Source: Citrobacter sp. Res13-Sevr-PEB04-36
Lineage (GTDB): Bacteria > Pseudomonadota > Gammaproteobacteria > Enterobacterales > Enterobacteriaceae
Reading direction: 5' to 3'
DNA: 64,000 bases
Assembly (NCBI RefSeq): GCF_015672735.1
Contig: NZ_JADABY010000042.1
Coordinates: forward strand, 62,001-126,000
The stretch's first letter is position 1, and each line of letters begins with the position of its first letter. A model generated the notes under the pieces. It was not told the origin of the DNA. It did not search any database and was given only the letters and a program-made list of their open reading frames with translations. A program made the position numbers and the translations under genes. Shown piece after piece: positions 1 through 10,245 of the stretch.

Positions 1-279
1 CAGATAACCAAGTTGGATCTGAGCTATTCCGAAACCTTCAATCAAACGCACCTGGCGGATGCTTACGAGCGCTTGCTGTTGGAAACTATGCGCGGCATTC
101 AGGCGCTGTTTGTACGTCGTGATGAAGTCGAAGAAGCGTGGAAGTGGGTGGACTCTATCACCGAAGCCTGGGCAATGGACAACGACGCACCGAAGCCGTA
201 TCAGGCGGGGACCTGGGGACCGGTTGCCTCGGTGGCCATGATCACCCGTGACGGTCGTTCCTGGAACGAATTCGAGTAA
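1..279 (+). CDS. zwf: Glucose-6-phosphate 1-dehydrogenase, C-terminal part
   Basis: This is the last 92 codons of an open frame entering from the left edge and ending at TAA 277-279. The C-terminal residues, including the stretch [13 protein letters not shown] and the ending SWNEFE, match the C-terminus of enterobacterial Zwf. Zwf oxidises glucose-6-phosphate with NADP+ in the first step of the pentose phosphate pathway and feeds the Entner-Doudoroff genes that follow. The catalytic and cofactor-binding regions lie outside the window. The zwf-edd-eda order supports the call. Confidence 0.95.
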   Translation, partial: QITKLDLSYSETFNQTHLADAYERLLLETMRGIQALFVRRDEVEEAWKWVDSITEAWAMDNDAPKPYQAGTWGPVASVAMITRDGRSWNEFE

Positions 280-303
280 AACTTCATCTAGCCATTAGGT
301 GTT

Positions 304-319
304 ATTTTACCGGTAACAT
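304..319. promoter_or_regulatory. GntR-type operator upstream of edd
   Basis: ATTTTACCGGTAACAT contains the perfect palindrome TTACCGGTAA (307-316) and differs little from the gluconate repressor operator pattern ATGTTA-N4-TAACAT. It sits 25 bases after the zwf stop. A GTAACA element (313-318) and a TAGAAT element (336-341), 17 bases apart, could be the edd -35 and -10, so the operator would overlap the -35. GntR control of edd by gluconate is established in E. coli; its use here is inferred from the site. Confidence 0.7.
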
Positions 320-358
320 GATCTAACACAGATTGTAGAATAATTTTTGCACTTTTAA

Positions 359-391
359 GCCTCGCGTGGATTCACCCGCGGGGCTTTTTTT
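359..391 (+). terminator. Intrinsic terminator after zwf / in the edd leader
   Basis: GCCTCGCG (359-366) pairs with CGCGGGGC (377-384) with one G-U pair, and is followed by seven T residues. It is a canonical rho-independent terminator for zwf. It lies downstream of the candidate edd promoter, so edd transcription may have to read through it. Confidence 0.8.
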
Positions 392-513
392 ATTACACTG
401 CCTGAAACGATTTTGCCCCTGAGCTACGGCCTGCAAGCTCTTCAGTATGGTTTTACCACACTGAAACGCATTGTTAATCCTGATGCTCTGACAGATAAAT
501 TTTAGGAGCCTCT

Positions 514-2325
514 ATGAATCCGAATTTGTTACGCGTAACACACCGTATCGTTGAACGTTCACAAAAGACGCGTTCTGCCTACCTCGCCCGTATCGAACAG
601 GCTAAAACGAACACCGTTCACCGTTCACAACTGGCATGCGGAAATCTGGCCCATGGTTTTGCCGCCTGCCAGCCAGAAGACAAAGCATCGCTGAAAAGCA
701 TGCTGCGTAACAATATCGCGATAATTACCTCCTATAACGACATGCTTTCTGCGCATCAGCCGTATGAGCATTATCCGGATATCATTCGCAAAGCTTTGCA
801 TGAAGCCAATGCGGTGGGTCAGGTTGCGGGTGGCGTGCCTGCTATGTGCGATGGTGTAACCCAGGGACAGGACGGGATGGAGCTTTCCCTGCTGAGCCGC
901 GAAGTGATTGCAATGTCGGCGGCCATAGGTTTGTCTCACAATATGTTCGACGGTGCGCTGTTCCTCGGCGTGTGCGACAAAATTGTCCCGGGTCTGGTGA
1001 TGGCGGCACTGTCGTTTGGTCACCTTCCGTCCATCTTTATCCCTTCAGGACCGATGGCGAGCGGCCTGGCGAACAAAGAAAAAGTCCGTATTCGTCAGCT
1101 CTATGCCGAAGGCAAAGTTGATCGTATGGCGCTGCTTGAATCCGAAGCTGCGTCTTACCACGCGCCGGGAACCTGTACTTTCTACGGTACCGCAAACACC
1201 AACCAGATGGTGGTGGAGTTTATGGGTATGCAGTTGCCGGGATCCTCTTTTGTGCACCCGGACGCCCCATTACGCGAAGCGCTGACCGCAGCGGCAGCCC
1301 GCCAGGTTACGCGTCTGACTGGTAACGGTAATGAGTGGATGCCAATCGGTAAAATGATTGATGAAAAAGTGGTAGTGAACGGCATTGTGGCGCTGCTGGC
1401 GACCGGGGGGTCAACCAACCATACAATGCACTTGGTGGCGATGGCGCGCGCGGCGGGGATACTCATCAACTGGGATGATTTCTCCGATCTGTCTGACATC
1501 GTGCCGCTGATGGCGCGTTTGTATCCGAACGGCCCGGCTGATATTAATCACTTCCAGGCCGCGGGCGGTGTGCCAGTGTTAATGCGCGAGCTGCTCAATG
1601 CGGGTCTGCTGCATGAAGATGTCAACACCGTCGCGGGCTTCGGTTTGTCGCGTTATACCCTGGAACCATGGTTGAACAACGGTGAACTGGACTGGCGTGA
1701 AGGGGCTGAGAAGTCGCTGGACAGCGCCGTGATTGCGGCATTTGACCAGCCGTTCTCGCCTCATGGCGGCACTAAGGTATTGAGTGGCAACCTGGGACGC
1801 GCGGTGATGAAAACCTCCGCAGTACCGGTTGAAAACCAGGTGATTGAAGCACCTGCGATTGTCTTTGAGAGCCAGCATGATGTGTTACCAGCGTTTGATG
1901 CTGGCCTGCTTGACCGGGATTGCGTGGTAGTGGTGCGTCATCAGGGACCCAAGGCGAACGGGATGCCAGAATTACATAAACTCATGCCGCCTCTTGGTGT
2001 ATTATTGGACCGTTGTTTCAAAATCGCGTTAGTTACCGATGGACGACTTTCAGGTGCTTCAGGTAAAGTGCCTTCAGCAATCCATGTAACACCGGAGGCC
2101 TATGATGGCGGGCTACTGGCTAAAGTACGCGATGGCGACATCATTCGTGTGAATGGACAGACAGGTGAATTGACGCTGCTGGTCGATGAAGAGGAACTTG
2201 CCTCTCGTCAGCCCCACATTCCCGATCTCAGTGCATCGCGGGTAGGAACAGGGCGTGAGATGTTTAGCGCGTTGCGCGAAAAACTGTCCGGTGCGGAGCA
2301 GGGCGCAACCTGTATCGATTTTTAA
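514..2325 (+). CDS. edd: 6-phosphogluconate dehydratase (Edd)
   Basis: This 603-residue protein has the usual length for Edd and belongs to the IlvD/Edd dehydratase family. It converts 6-phosphogluconate to 2-keto-3-deoxy-6-phosphogluconate, the first committed Entner-Doudoroff step, in the cytoplasm. Cysteines expected to hold the iron-sulfur cluster are visible at 154 (GVCDK) and 221 (PGTCTFYGT), and the family segment [11 protein letters not shown] lies at about 109-119. The ATG at 514 follows an AGGAG ribosome site. eda follows 36 bases later in the same direction, forming the edd-eda operon. A GntR-type operator lies upstream. Confidence 0.97.
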   Translation: MNPNLLRVTHRIVERSQKTRSAYLARIEQAKTNTVHRSQLACGNLAHGFAACQPEDKASLKSMLRNNIAIITSYNDMLSAHQPYEHYPDIIRKALHEANAVGQVAGGVPAMCDGVTQGQDGMELSLLSREVIAMSAAIGLSHNMFDGALFLGVCDKIVPGLVMAALSFGHLPSIFIPSGPMASGLANKEKVRIRQLYAEGKVDRMALLESEAASYHAPGTCTFYGTANTNQMVVEFMGMQLPGSSFVHPDAPLREALTAAAARQVTRLTGNGNEWMPIGKMIDEKVVVNGIVALLATGGSTNHTMHLVAMARAAGILINWDDFSDLSDIVPLMARLYPNGPADINHFQAAGGVPVLMRELLNAGLLHEDVNTVAGFGLSRYTLEPWLNNGELDWREGAEKSLDSAVIAAFDQPFSPHGGTKVLSGNLGRAVMKTSAVPVENQVIEAPAIVFESQHDVLPAFDAGLLDRDCVVVVRHQGPKANGMPELHKLMPPLGVLLDRCFKIALVTDGRLSGASGKVPSAIHVTPEAYDGGLLAKVRDGDIIRVNGQTGELTLLVDEEELASRQPHIPDLSASRVGTGREMFSALREKLSGAEQGATCIDF

Positions 2326-2361
2326 GACTCATTTTGTAATCAGGCGAGAGAAGATACTCTG

Positions 2362-3003
2362 ATGAAAAACTGGAAGACAAGTGCAGAAGCAATCCTGACC
2401 ACTGGCCCGGTTGTACCGGTTATTGTGGTGAATAAACTGGAACACGCGGTGCCGATGGCAAAAGCGCTGGTTGCAGGTGGTGTGCGTGTTCTGGAAGTGA
2501 CCTTACGTACCGCATGCGCGATGGATGCCATTCGCGCTATCGCTAAAGAAGTGCCGGACGCGATTATCGGTGCAGGTACTGTTCTGAACCCGCAGCAACT
2601 TGCGGAAGTGACCGAAGCCGGCGCGCAGTTTGCGATTAGCCCAGGGCTGACCGAGCCTCTGCTGAAAGCGGCAACCGAAGGGACGATTCCGCTGATCCCT
2701 GGCATCAGCACCGTTTCTGAACTGATGCTGGGCATGGATTACGGCTTGAAAGAGTTCAAATTCTTCCCGGCTGAAGCGAACGGCGGGACAAAAGCGCTGC
2801 AGGCGATTGCGGGTCCATTCTCCCAGGTGCGTTTCTGCCCGACAGGCGGTATCTCTCCAGCCAACTACCGTGACTATCTGGCGCTGAAAAGCGTGCTGTG
2901 TATCGGCGGCTCCTGGCTGGTTCCGGCGGATGCGCTGGAAGCGGGCGACTACGATCGCATCACCAAACTGGCTCGCGAAGCGGTAGAAGGCGCGAAGCTG
3001 TAA
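2362..3003 (+). CDS. eda: KDPG/KHG aldolase (Eda)
   Basis: This 213-residue class I aldolase splits 2-keto-3-deoxy-6-phosphogluconate into pyruvate and glyceraldehyde-3-phosphate, and also acts on 4-hydroxy-2-oxoglutarate. The Schiff-base lysine is Lys133 in EFKFFPAEA and the general base is Glu45 in [10 protein letters not shown]. Length and start (ATG 2362) agree with the E. coli enzyme. It is the second gene of edd-eda. In E. coli eda also has its own KdgR-regulated promoter; I could not pick out a convincing KdgR box here, although kdgR itself lies at 24693. Confidence 0.97.
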   Translation: MKNWKTSAEAILTTGPVVPVIVVNKLEHAVPMAKALVAGGVRVLEVTLRTACAMDAIRAIAKEVPDAIIGAGTVLNPQQLAEVTEAGAQFAISPGLTEPLLKAATEGTIPLIPGISTVSELMLGMDYGLKEFKFFPAEANGGTKALQAIAGPFSQVRFCPTGGISPANYRDYLALKSVLCIGGSWLVPADALEAGDYDRITKLAREAVEGAKL

Positions 3004-3053
3004 GGCGAAAAATGCCCGATGACGCGATGTGTATCGGGCCGAGGTAATACCGT

Positions 3054-3080
3054 AAAACGGGCCATCTGGCCCGTTTTTTA
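3054..3080. terminator. Bidirectional terminator between eda and purT
   Basis: ACGGGCC (3057-3063), ATCT loop, GGCCCGT (3068-3074), with A residues before and T6 after. It can terminate eda on the plus strand and purT on the minus strand. The last bases form the purT stop codon. Confidence 0.85.
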
Positions 3081-4256
3081 TCCAGCTACGTTTACCTGTG
3101 CGGCGGCGTTTTTCGCTCGCTCAACCGCCTCGTCAACGCTTTCCGCCATCGCCAGCACAACGCCTAAGCGACGTGAGCCATCAATTTCCGGTTTACCGAA
3201 CAGACGAAGCTGCAAACCGGCGCCAACGGCATTTTCAACGTTACCAAACGTCACATTCTGACTGGTGAGTTGCGGCAGGATAACGGCTGATGCGGACGCG
3301 CCATACTGGCGGATTGCGCCGATGGGTAATCCGAGGAACGCGCGAACATGCAGCGCAAACTCGGACAGATCCTGCGAAATTAACGTCACCATGCCGGTGT
3401 CGTGTGGGCGAGGGGAAACTTCGCTGAAAATCACTTCATCACCGCAAACAAATAACTCTACGCCAAACAGTCCGTGCCCACCCAACGCCAGCACGACCTT
3501 ACGGGCAATCTCCTGTGCGCGTTTCAGCGCCAGTTCACTCATCTGTTGCGGCTGCCATGATTCGCGGTAATCGCCATCTTCCTGACGATGGCCTACTGGT
3601 GCGCAGAAGTGCACGCCGTCAATGGCGCTGACGGTAAGTAAAGTGATTTCAAAATCGAAATTCACCACCCCTTCCACAATTACACGTCCCGCACCTGCCC
3701 GACCTCCCTGCTGGGCATATTCCCAGGCCTCGGTAAGCTGCTCAGCAGAGCGAATAAAGCTCTGCCCTTTGCCGGAAGAACTCATTACCGGCTTCACGAT
3801 GCACGGAAAACCAATTTCAGCCACCGCATCACGAAAACGGGCTTCGCTATCGGCAAAGCGGAAAGAGGATGTGGGCAATGACAGTTCTTCAGCGGCCAGG
3901 CGACGGATGCCTTCACGGTTCATGGTCAACTGTGTGGCGCGCGCGCAAGGCACGATGTTCAGACCTTCCTGTTCCATTTTTACCAGCATATCCGTCGCAA
4001 TGGCTTCAATTTCTGGCACGATATAATGTGGCTTTTCACGTTCGACGACCTCGCGCAATGCGGCGCCATCCAGCATATTAATCACGTATGCGCGGTGGGC
4101 TACGTGCATCGCCGGTGCGTCAGGGTAACGATCCACGGCAACGACTTCCACACCCAGGCGTTGGCATTCAATTGCCACTTCTTTGCCTAGCTCCCCTGAA
4201 CCTAATAACATCACTCGCGTTGCTGCCGGACGCAGCGCTGTGCCTAATAACGTCAT
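3078..4256 (-). CDS. purT: Formate-dependent GAR transformylase 2 (PurT)
   Basis: This 392-residue ATP-grasp enzyme uses formate and ATP to formylate glycinamide ribonucleotide, the folate-independent alternative to PurN in purine synthesis. The N-terminal nucleotide-binding fold starts with [13 protein letters not shown] (about 15-27). The ATP-grasp segment [14 protein letters not shown] lies at about 153-166, and the metal-binding region [22 protein letters not shown] follows near 270. Length matches E. coli PurT. Convergent with eda. A near-consensus PurR operator lies upstream at 4292-4307, so purine repression is likely. Confidence 0.97.
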   Translation of the reverse strand: MTLLGTALRPAATRVMLLGSGELGKEVAIECQRLGVEVVAVDRYPDAPAMHVAHRAYVINMLDGAALREVVEREKPHYIVPEIEAIATDMLVKMEQEGLNIVPCARATQLTMNREGIRRLAAEELSLPTSSFRFADSEARFRDAVAEIGFPCIVKPVMSSSGKGQSFIRSAEQLTEAWEYAQQGGRAGAGRVIVEGVVNFDFEITLLTVSAIDGVHFCAPVGHRQEDGDYRESWQPQQMSELALKRAQEIARKVVLALGGHGLFGVELFVCGDEVIFSEVSPRPHDTGMVTLISQDLSEFALHVRAFLGLPIGAIRQYGASASAVILPQLTSQNVTFGNVENAVGAGLQLRLFGKPEIDGSRRLGVVLAMAESVDEAVERAKNAAAQVNVAG

Positions 4257-4291
4257 AAATTAATCCCCTGTTTTATCTGGGCGCAGTATAT

Positions 4292-4307
4292 ACGAAAACG
4301 TTTGCGT
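4292..4307. promoter_or_regulatory. PurR operator of purT
   Basis: ACGAAAACGTTTGCGT matches the 16-base PurR consensus ACGCAAACGTTTGCGT at 15 of 16 positions. It lies 36 bases upstream of the purT start, within the expected promoter region. PurR repression of purT with guanine or hypoxanthine as corepressor is known in E. coli. Confidence 0.85.
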
Positions 4308-4351
4308 CTGTCTTTATAACCAGGTTGATTTCGAAGCGCAAAAAGAATATA

Positions 4352-4367
4352 CTGTACATAAATACAG
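4352..4367. promoter_or_regulatory. LexA (SOS) box of yebG
   Basis: CTGTACATAAATACAG fits the LexA pattern CTGT-N8-ACAG with an AT-rich spacer. It lies 21 bases upstream of the yebG start and would cover its promoter. yebG is a known LexA target in E. coli. Confidence 0.9.
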
Positions 4368-4388
4368 GTAATTTAAGAGGCTGCAAAA

Positions 4389-4679
4389 ATGGCGGTTGAA
4401 GTTAAATACGTAGTCATTCGGGAAGGTGAGGAAAAAATGTCGTTTACCAGCAAAAAGGAAGCCGATGCGTATGACAAAATGCTGGATACAGCAGACTTGC
4501 TAGACACCTGGCTGGAGCAGTCGCCGGTCGCGCTGGAAGATGAACAGCGTGAAGCGCTTTCTCTGTGGCTGGCCGAGCAAAAAGACGTGCTGAGCGCCAT
4601 CCTGAAAAACGGCAAACTGCCGTCTCCTCAGGCAGTAGAAAACACGGCTTCCGACGAGGACGACACACAAGCAGCCTGA
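4389..4679 (+). CDS. yebG: SOS-induced protein YebG
   Basis: This 96-residue acidic cytoplasmic protein begins MAVEVKYVVIREGEEKMSF, the YebG family N-terminus. It is induced by DNA damage; its molecular role is not established. The C-terminus is rich in Glu and Asp (NTASDEDDTQAA) and varies in the family. The start at 4389 follows AAGAGG. The LexA box just upstream gives direct sequence support for SOS control. It is divergent from purT and followed by yebF. Confidence 0.95.
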   Translation: MAVEVKYVVIREGEEKMSFTSKKEADAYDKMLDTADLLDTWLEQSPVALEDEQREALSLWLAEQKDVLSAILKNGKLPSPQAVENTASDEDDTQAA

Positions 4680-4798
4680 TCCAACTTGCGCTCCCGGCGT
4701 TTTGTACCATGCTTTTCCCTGAATCATTGTGCTGTACCCAACTGATTTCGTGTTGCATTTCTGCGGCCTGAAAGACGAAGGGGATAAAGGAGAAAAGA

Positions 4799-5152
4799 AT
4801 GAATAAAAGAAAAACGCTATTGAGCCTGCTGCTGTTATCCGCCAGCGTAACGGCCTTTGCTGCAAATACGGAAAGTAAGACCGTTCAGTTTCCCAAGTGT
4901 GAGGGGCTCAACGCCGACGGTATTGCTGCGAGTGTAAAACGTGATTATCAGCAAAATCGCATTGTGCGTTGGGCTGACGATCAGAAAAAACTGGGGCAAC
5001 TCGATCCCGTTGCCTGGGTTAATCCGCAGGACATTGTTGGCAAAGACGGGCAGTGGACGGTACCGCTTACCGTGCGCGGCAAGAGTGCGGATATTCGCTA
5101 TCAGGTGAAGGTTGATTGCAAAGCGGGCAGCGCAGAGTATCTGGCGCAGTAA
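4799..5152 (+). CDS. yebF: Secreted protein YebF
   Basis: This 117-residue precursor has a Sec signal peptide (positive NKRK, hydrophobic [13 protein letters not shown], cleavage near AFAA at about 21). The mature part carries two cysteines, Cys34 and Cys107, expected to form the YebF disulfide. In E. coli YebF reaches the medium by way of the outer-membrane porins, an unusual route for a laboratory strain protein; its biological role is unclear. The start at 4799 follows the strong site AAGGAGAAAAGA. yebE follows 93 bases on. Confidence 0.95.
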   Translation: MNKRKTLLSLLLLSASVTAFAANTESKTVQFPKCEGLNADGIAASVKRDYQQNRIVRWADDQKKLGQLDPVAWVNPQDIVGKDGQWTVPLTVRGKSADIRYQVKVDCKAGSAEYLAQ

Positions 5153-5245
5153 CCCGGTATTTGCGCATCTTTTGCTACAATAGACACTTCCTGACATCCC
5201 CTCGGGTACGCTGTGATGATTCATCGTCAGTACTTGAGGGGCAAA

Positions 5246-5905
5246 ATGGCTAACTGGCTAAATCAATTACAATCTCTTCTTGGGCAAAAAGGATCTTCCG
5301 CATCCTCTTCGGGCGATCAGGGACTGAGCAAACTGCTGGTTCCCGGCGCATTAGGAGGGCTGGCGGGATTACTGGTTGCCAATAAATCCTCACGTAAATT
5401 GTTAACCAAGTACGGTACCAGTGCGCTGCTCGTTGGTGGCGGTGCGGTAGCCGGAAGCGTGCTATGGAATAAATATAAAGATAAAGTGCGTTCGGCGCAT
5501 CAGGATGAACCGCAATTTGGTATGCAAAGTACACCGGTGGATGAGCGGACTGAACGCCTGATCCTCGCGCTGGTCTTTGCGGCAAAAAGCGATGGTCATA
5601 TTGATGCAAAAGAGCGTGCGGCCATCGAGCAGCAGCTGCGTGAAGCGGGTGTGGAAGAGCAGGGGCGCATCCTGATTGAACGCGCCATTGAGCAACCGCT
5701 TGATCCTCAGCGTCTGGCGCAGGGGATCCGCAATGAAGAAGAGGCGCTGGAAATCTACTTCCTCAGCTGCGCGGCGATTGATATCGACCACTTTATGGAG
5801 CGCAGTTATCTGAACGCGCTGGGAGATGCGTTAAAGATCCCGCAGGATGTTCGAGAAGGTATTGAGCAAGATCTTAAGCAACAGAAACAGGCATTGCCGG
5901 GCTAA
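5246..5905 (+). CDS. yebE: Inner-membrane protein YebE (DUF533)
   Basis: This is a 219-residue protein of the DUF533/TerB-like family. I chose ATG 5246 ([13 protein letters not shown]), which follows GAGGGGC, over the in-frame ATG 5213, because it matches the E. coli length and N-terminus. A glycine-rich hydrophobic segment at about 35-75 ([16 protein letters not shown] then [16 protein letters not shown]) suggests a membrane hairpin. The C-terminal half is a helical TerB-like domain with [19 protein letters not shown]. coli yebE is a Cpx envelope-stress target; no clear CpxR box was seen here. Function unknown. Confidence 0.92.
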   Translation: MANWLNQLQSLLGQKGSSASSSGDQGLSKLLVPGALGGLAGLLVANKSSRKLLTKYGTSALLVGGGAVAGSVLWNKYKDKVRSAHQDEPQFGMQSTPVDERTERLILALVFAAKSDGHIDAKERAAIEQQLREAGVEEQGRILIERAIEQPLDPQRLAQGIRNEEEALEIYFLSCAAIDIDHFMERSYLNALGDALKIPQDVREGIEQDLKQQKQALPG

Positions 5906-5991
5906 ATAGTTACCGCATAGGAGCATATTTCGCTTGCATCATTGCTGACTTTTGCCACCCTTATAGGATGATTAAGCAAAAGAACAATGAC

Positions 5992-8052
5992 ATGCTACCC
6001 AACGCTCCTCGTATTCCACACGCCATGACACAACATGGCGACACCCGCGTCGATAATTATTACTGGTTGCGAGATGATACCCGCTCGCAACCAGAAGTCC
6101 TCGATTACCTGAAGCAAGAAAATGCTTATGGCCGACAGGTTATGGCCTCACAGCAGGCGTTGCAGGATCGCGTGCTAAAAGAAATTATCGACCGTATTCC
6201 CCCGCAGGATGTTTCCGCTCCCTACGTGAAAAACGGTTATCGCTACCGGCATATCTATGAGCCCGGTTGTGAGTATGCCATTTACCAGCGTCAGTCTGCA
6301 CTCAGCGAGGAGTGGGATACCTGGGATACACTGTTGGACGGGAACCAGCGCGCAGCCCACAGCGAGTTTTATACGCTGGGTGGCCTGGCAATATCCCCGG
6401 ACAACACCATCATGGCACTGGCTGAGGATTATCTCTCACGTCGGCAATATGGCGTGCGTTTTCGCAATCTGCAAAGCGGTAACTGGTATCCGGAAGTCCT
6501 CGACAACGTCGAGCCTGAACTCGTCTGGGCCAATGACTCGCAAACTTTCTATTACGTGCGTAAGCATGAAACAACATTACTGCCGTATCAGGTTTGGCGA
6601 CACACCGTCGGCTCACCGTCGTCCGAAGACAGGCTGGTCTATGAAGAGGCAGACGATATGTTCTATGTCAGTCTGCACAAAACGACTTCGCAGCATTATG
6701 TCGTTATTCATATTGCTAGTGCGACCACCAGTGAGGTCCTGCTGCTTGACGCTGAGCTGGCCGACGCCGAACCGTTGGTTTTTTTACCGCGGCGTAAAGA
6801 CCATGAGTACAGCCTTGATCACTATCAGCACACGTTTTATTTGCGATCTAACCGACAGGGCAAAAACTTTGGCTTGTACCGCACCCGAGTGCGTGATGAA
6901 CAAGCCTGGGAAGCGTTAATCCCGCCGCGTGAAAACGTCATGCTGGAAGGGTTTACGCTGTTTACCGACTGGCTGGTGGTGGAAGAACGTCAGCAAGGCT
7001 TAACCAGCCTGCGGCAGATAAACCGCAAGACGCATGAAGTCGTTGGGATTGCCTTTGACGATCCGGCCTATGTCACCTGGCTTGCCTATAATCCCGAGCC
7101 AGAAACATCGCGGCTGCGCTATGGCTATTCGTCCATGACGACACCGGACACGCTATTTGAGCTGGATATGGACACCGGAGAGCGACGAGTGCTCAAACAA
7201 ACGGACGTCCCCGGTTTCGACGCGGCGCATTACCGCAGTGAGCATGTGTGGGTAACCGCGCGGGATGGTGTCGAGGTACCGGTTTCACTGGTTTACCATC
7301 AGCAGCATTTCCAAAAAGGGAAAAATCCACTGCTGGTATACGGTTATGGTTCGTATGGCGCCAGTATGGACGCTGATTTCAGCAGCAGCCGTTTGAGCCT
7401 GCTGGACCGCGGTTTTGTGTATGCCATTGCCCACGTCCGTGGCGGCGGTGAGTTGGGGCAGCAGTGGTACGAAGACGGTAAATTCTTACAGAAGAAAAAT
7501 ACCTTCAACGATTATCTCGACGTTTGCGACGCGCTGCTCAATCTGGGCTACGGATCGCCTTCACTCTGCTACGGCATGGGAGGAAGCGCGGGTGGAATGC
7601 TGATGGGCGTTGCCATTAACGAACGTCCGGATCTGTTTCACGGGGTGGTTGCCCAGGTGCCGTTTGTTGATGTGGTGACTACGATGCTGGACGAGTCGAT
7701 CCCGCTCACCACCGGAGAGTTTGAAGAGTGGGGCAACCCGCAGGATGTGGAATATTACACCTACATGAAAAGCTACAGCCCGTACGATAACGTTACGGCC
7801 CAGACCTATCCGCATCTGTTGGTCACCACCGGGCTTCACGACTCCCAGGTGCAATACTGGGAACCGGCAAAATGGGTGGCGAAACTGCGTGAGCTGAAAA
7901 CGGACGACAATCTACTGTTGCTGTGTACGGATATGGACTCCGGACACGGCGGTAAGTCTGGTCGCTTTAAATCTTATGAAGGTGTAGCTCTTGAATTCGC
8001 CTTTTTGATTGCCCTGGCGCAGGGGACGTTGCCCGGCCACGCGGCCGTCTAG
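5992..8052 (+). CDS. ptrB: Oligopeptidase B (protease II)
   Basis: This cytoplasmic serine oligopeptidase of the prolyl oligopeptidase family cleaves short peptides after Arg or Lys. Starting at ATG 5992 gives 686 residues and places the catalytic triad at Ser532 (GGSAGG), Asp617 (GLHDSQV) and His652 (DSGHGGK), the numbers published for E. coli. An in-frame ATG at 5968 would add eight residues and is less likely. The N-terminal propeller covers roughly residues 75-410 and the alpha/beta hydrolase the rest. Its stop shares the tetranucleotide CTAG with the convergent exoX stop. Confidence 0.96.
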   Translation: MLPNAPRIPHAMTQHGDTRVDNYYWLRDDTRSQPEVLDYLKQENAYGRQVMASQQALQDRVLKEIIDRIPPQDVSAPYVKNGYRYRHIYEPGCEYAIYQRQSALSEEWDTWDTLLDGNQRAAHSEFYTLGGLAISPDNTIMALAEDYLSRRQYGVRFRNLQSGNWYPEVLDNVEPELVWANDSQTFYYVRKHETTLLPYQVWRHTVGSPSSEDRLVYEEADDMFYVSLHKTTSQHYVVIHIASATTSEVLLLDAELADAEPLVFLPRRKDHEYSLDHYQHTFYLRSNRQGKNFGLYRTRVRDEQAWEALIPPRENVMLEGFTLFTDWLVVEERQQGLTSLRQINRKTHEVVGIAFDDPAYVTWLAYNPEPETSRLRYGYSSMTTPDTLFELDMDTGERRVLKQTDVPGFDAAHYRSEHVWVTARDGVEVPVSLVYHQQHFQKGKNPLLVYGYGSYGASMDADFSSSRLSLLDRGFVYAIAHVRGGGELGQQWYEDGKFLQKKNTFNDYLDVCDALLNLGYGSPSLCYGMGGSAGGMLMGVAINERPDLFHGVVAQVPFVDVVTTMLDESIPLTTGEFEEWGNPQDVEYYTYMKSYSPYDNVTAQTYPHLLVTTGLHDSQVQYWEPAKWVAKLRELKTDDNLLLLCTDMDSGHGGKSGRFKSYEGVALEFAFLIALAQGTLPGHAAV

Positions 8053-8711
8053 GCATTATCCAGATAGTGTTTCAGCGTTAACCGCAGCTCCGGGCTCATA
8101 CTGTCAAGGTTATTAAACAGCCAGCGCAGATAGCCCGGATCGCGTTCTGCCACCTCGGAAACGGGTTTACCGCGGTATTTACCAAAGGTAAAGGTGGTTA
8201 ACAGTGCAGGGCGTCCGGTGATATCAACCATTTGCTCTGCCGACCAGCCCGAGGTGTTCATGATGTCGATCAGCAGTGCTGCGGTAATATAGCAATCGTA
8301 CAGCGCGCGGTGCTGATGCAAACCTACGGGCGTCTGTACGCTCAGCTTGCGGGAGTTATACAGCGCCATGTTGCTGTATTTGATCCCCGGCCACAGGCGG
8401 CGGGACAGCTTCATGGTGCAAATCCATTCGCCAGGCATATCAGGTAATACACGACGATCAAAACTGGCATTGTGCGCGACGTACCACTCGCTGCCGTAAT
8501 AATGCGAGATGACGTCTTCTATCCATGGTTTATCCGCCACCATGGCTTCCGTAATCCGATGAATCGCCATTGCCTGCGGGCTGATGGGGCGGTCGGGCCG
8601 CACCAGATGGCTCATCGGATTCACAATCTTGCCATCAACCACATCGACAGAAGCGATCTCAACAATGCCCCCCTGCAGGCCACAGGTTTCCGTATCTATT
8701 ATGCGCAACAT
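8049..8711 (-). CDS. exoX: Exodeoxyribonuclease X
   Basis: This 220-residue DnaQ-like 3'-5' exonuclease acts on single- and double-stranded DNA in mismatch and UV repair. The ExoI motif is at the N-terminus ([12 protein letters not shown], Asp6 and Glu8), with [12 protein letters not shown] as motif II and HRALYDC as motif III. ATG 8711 is chosen because it gives the known length and N-terminus; the frame stays open upstream into the gap before yobB. Convergent with ptrB, overlapping by four bases. Probably cotranscribed with yobB, whose stop is 23 bases upstream of this start. Confidence 0.96.
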   Translation of the reverse strand: MLRIIDTETCGLQGGIVEIASVDVVDGKIVNPMSHLVRPDRPISPQAMAIHRITEAMVADKPWIEDVISHYYGSEWYVAHNASFDRRVLPDMPGEWICTMKLSRRLWPGIKYSNMALYNSRKLSVQTPVGLHQHRALYDCYITAALLIDIMNTSGWSAEQMVDITGRPALLTTFTFGKYRGKPVSEVAERDPGYLRWLFNNLDSMSPELRLTLKHYLDNA

Positions 8712-8734
8712 GCCATGCTCCAGGCCGAAAACGA

Positions 8735-9391
8735 CTAGCGTAATGGAATGATATCGCCTTGCCAACCCTGAGAGGTACGTTTGCCGGTTAAGAGCAGTGA
8801 ACCGCTATCCGCGCGTACGATTAAACGGCCCCGTTCATCCCATAATGCACTGCTCCCGCGTGCATTAGCCATCAGCACAGCAATGGCGAACTGATGTGAG
8901 AAACGCTGCAGGCGGGAGGCGGATGGGAGAAGGTCAGGTTCGCTGACGCACTGGCAGGTGGTAAACAGTGAAAACGCAGGATCAATATCGATACCTTCCG
9001 GCTGGCTGTCGACGACGCTGATGATATTTCGCTGTCTGGCGATACAGGCGCCGTGGCTTTGGTGAAACGTTAACGGTGATGTCATCCACGGAGAAAAAAG
9101 AGCCATGCCTTTCACAAAACGCTCGTTATGTTCAACAGGTAACCCGACGATAATGGTCATGCAATACGTCGCTGCGGCGTGGGCGAGGGGCAGCAACAAA
9201 GATTCATCGGGCGGGGCTGGAAGCTCATCGCTCTCATCAATGCAGCCCAACAGAGACAGGGAGGGAAAAACCAGCAGCTCACATTGGCATTTTGCGGCTG
9301 CTCTGATGAATTGCAGGTGATGGGCGACATGTTCAGTTAGTGATGTTTGAAGCGGTTCATACTGCGCTGCGGCGATTTTCCAGTGTGACAT
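8735..9391 (-). CDS. yobB: Nitrilase-superfamily protein YobB, active site degenerate
   Basis: This 218-residue protein has the carbon-nitrogen hydrolase fold seen in YobB, opening with WKIAAAQYEP. Nitrilases use a Glu-Lys-Cys triad. Here the first motif reads LLVFPSLSLLG with Ser44 where Glu is expected, and the second reads FHQSHG with Gln111 where Lys is expected. Cysteines remain near 146-148 (TTCQC). It may therefore not be a classical amidase; substrate unknown. It lies upstream of exoX on the same strand, with holE further upstream. Confidence 0.88.
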   Translation of the reverse strand: MSHWKIAAAQYEPLQTSLTEHVAHHLQFIRAAAKCQCELLVFPSLSLLGCIDESDELPAPPDESLLLPLAHAAATYCMTIIVGLPVEHNERFVKGMALFSPWMTSPLTFHQSHGACIARQRNIISVVDSQPEGIDIDPAFSLFTTCQCVSEPDLLPSASRLQRFSHQFAIAVLMANARGSSALWDERGRLIVRADSGSLLLTGKRTSQGWQGDIIPLR

Positions 9392-9497
9392 AATGACTTC
9401 CTTTTCATAGTGCCTACAATCATCTTCAAAGTATAGGTTAAGAATATACTTATACTGTAGCAGTCAGCATGTAAGGAATCGTAACGTATTATAAGGT

Positions 9498-9722
9498 TTA
9501 TTTAACTTTCGGCTCGTAAGGTAAACGTGAGAGGGAAACGGATGCTAAACGATGTGCAATTAACCGTTCACGAAACCAGTCTCGCAAATGTGCGGGTTGC
9601 TCGCGCTCGACGACTTCTGCAACGACAGGCATGTTATAGCGTTCCTTAAAGGCGACGCCAGCCGCAGCCAGGTCAACATTGACCTTATCCATTTCAGCTT
9701 GTTCGAGTTTGGCCAGGTTCAT
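9498..9722 (-). CDS. holE: DNA polymerase III theta subunit
   Basis: This 74-residue protein starts [16 protein letters not shown] and ends [10 protein letters not shown], matching HolE apart from a two-residue shorter N-terminus than E. coli. Theta binds and stabilises the proofreading subunit epsilon in the polymerase III core. ATG 9722 is preceded by AAGGAGA at ideal spacing; the open frame extending to 9815 has no support. It lies 106 bases upstream of yobB on the same strand and is divergent from yobA. Confidence 0.95.
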   Translation of the reverse strand: MNLAKLEQAEMDKVNVDLAAAGVAFKERYNMPVVAEVVEREQPAHLRDWFRERLIAHRLASVSLSRLPYEPKVK

Positions 9723-9866
9723 GTGTTTCTCCTTATGGGTATTTCGTAGCGCGCAAAAGTTACTAAGAGTGCACGTTAATGGCAAGTCTGAATTGATGAT
9801 TCTCGACTCGTACATTATAGGAGGTTATTCTCTATAAATTAGACATAACAAAAAGGAATAGTTGAT

Positions 9867-10241
9867 ATGACTTCACCTGCATCTTCACTTCGCTATGCAC
9901 TCATCGCCCTCGTATCCACGTTGATTTCTCCTGCCGCGCTGGCACATGCGCACCTGACACAGCAAAATCCAGCATCGAATGCACAGATTACCGCATCTCC
10001 AGAGGTGTTGACCCTGAATTTTTCAGAGGGTGTCGAGCCTGCATTCAGCGGCGCAACGTTGACCGGCCCGCAGCAGCAGCCGATTAAAACAGGCAAGGCG
10101 ACGCGTAATGAGCAGGACAAGACGCAGCTGATCGTTCCTGTTGAACAACCGCTGGATGCCGGAAAATATACGGTTGACTGGCATGTTGTTTCAGTCGATG
10201 GTCATAAAACGAAGGGGCACTACACGTTTAGCGTGAAATAA
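9867..10241 (+). CDS. yobA: CopC-like periplasmic copper-binding protein YobA
   Basis: This 124-residue precursor has a signal peptide ending at about residue 26 (SPAALA|HAHL). Cleavage there exposes His at the mature N-terminus, as in CopC proteins, which bind Cu(II) with that residue. Further candidate ligands sit in DWHVVSVDGHKTKGH near the C-terminus. The Ig-like CopC fold fits the length. It forms an apparent operon with yebZ (four-base gap) and yebY. A role in copper handling is inferred from family and neighbours. Confidence 0.93.
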   Translation: MTSPASSLRYALIALVSTLISPAALAHAHLTQQNPASNAQITASPEVLTLNFSEGVEPAFSGATLTGPQQQPIKTGKATRNEQDKTQLIVPVEQPLDAGKYTVDWHVVSVDGHKTKGHYTFSVK

Positions 10242-10245
10242 AACG

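Noticed and set aside
5153-5245. TTTGC-N6-TTTGC before yebE as a CpxR site
   Set aside because: Both half-sites deviate from TTTAC and the spacing is one base too long.
9392-9497. CTGTAGCAG between yobB and holE as an SOS box
   Set aside because: It lacks the CTGT-N8-ACAG spacing required by LexA.
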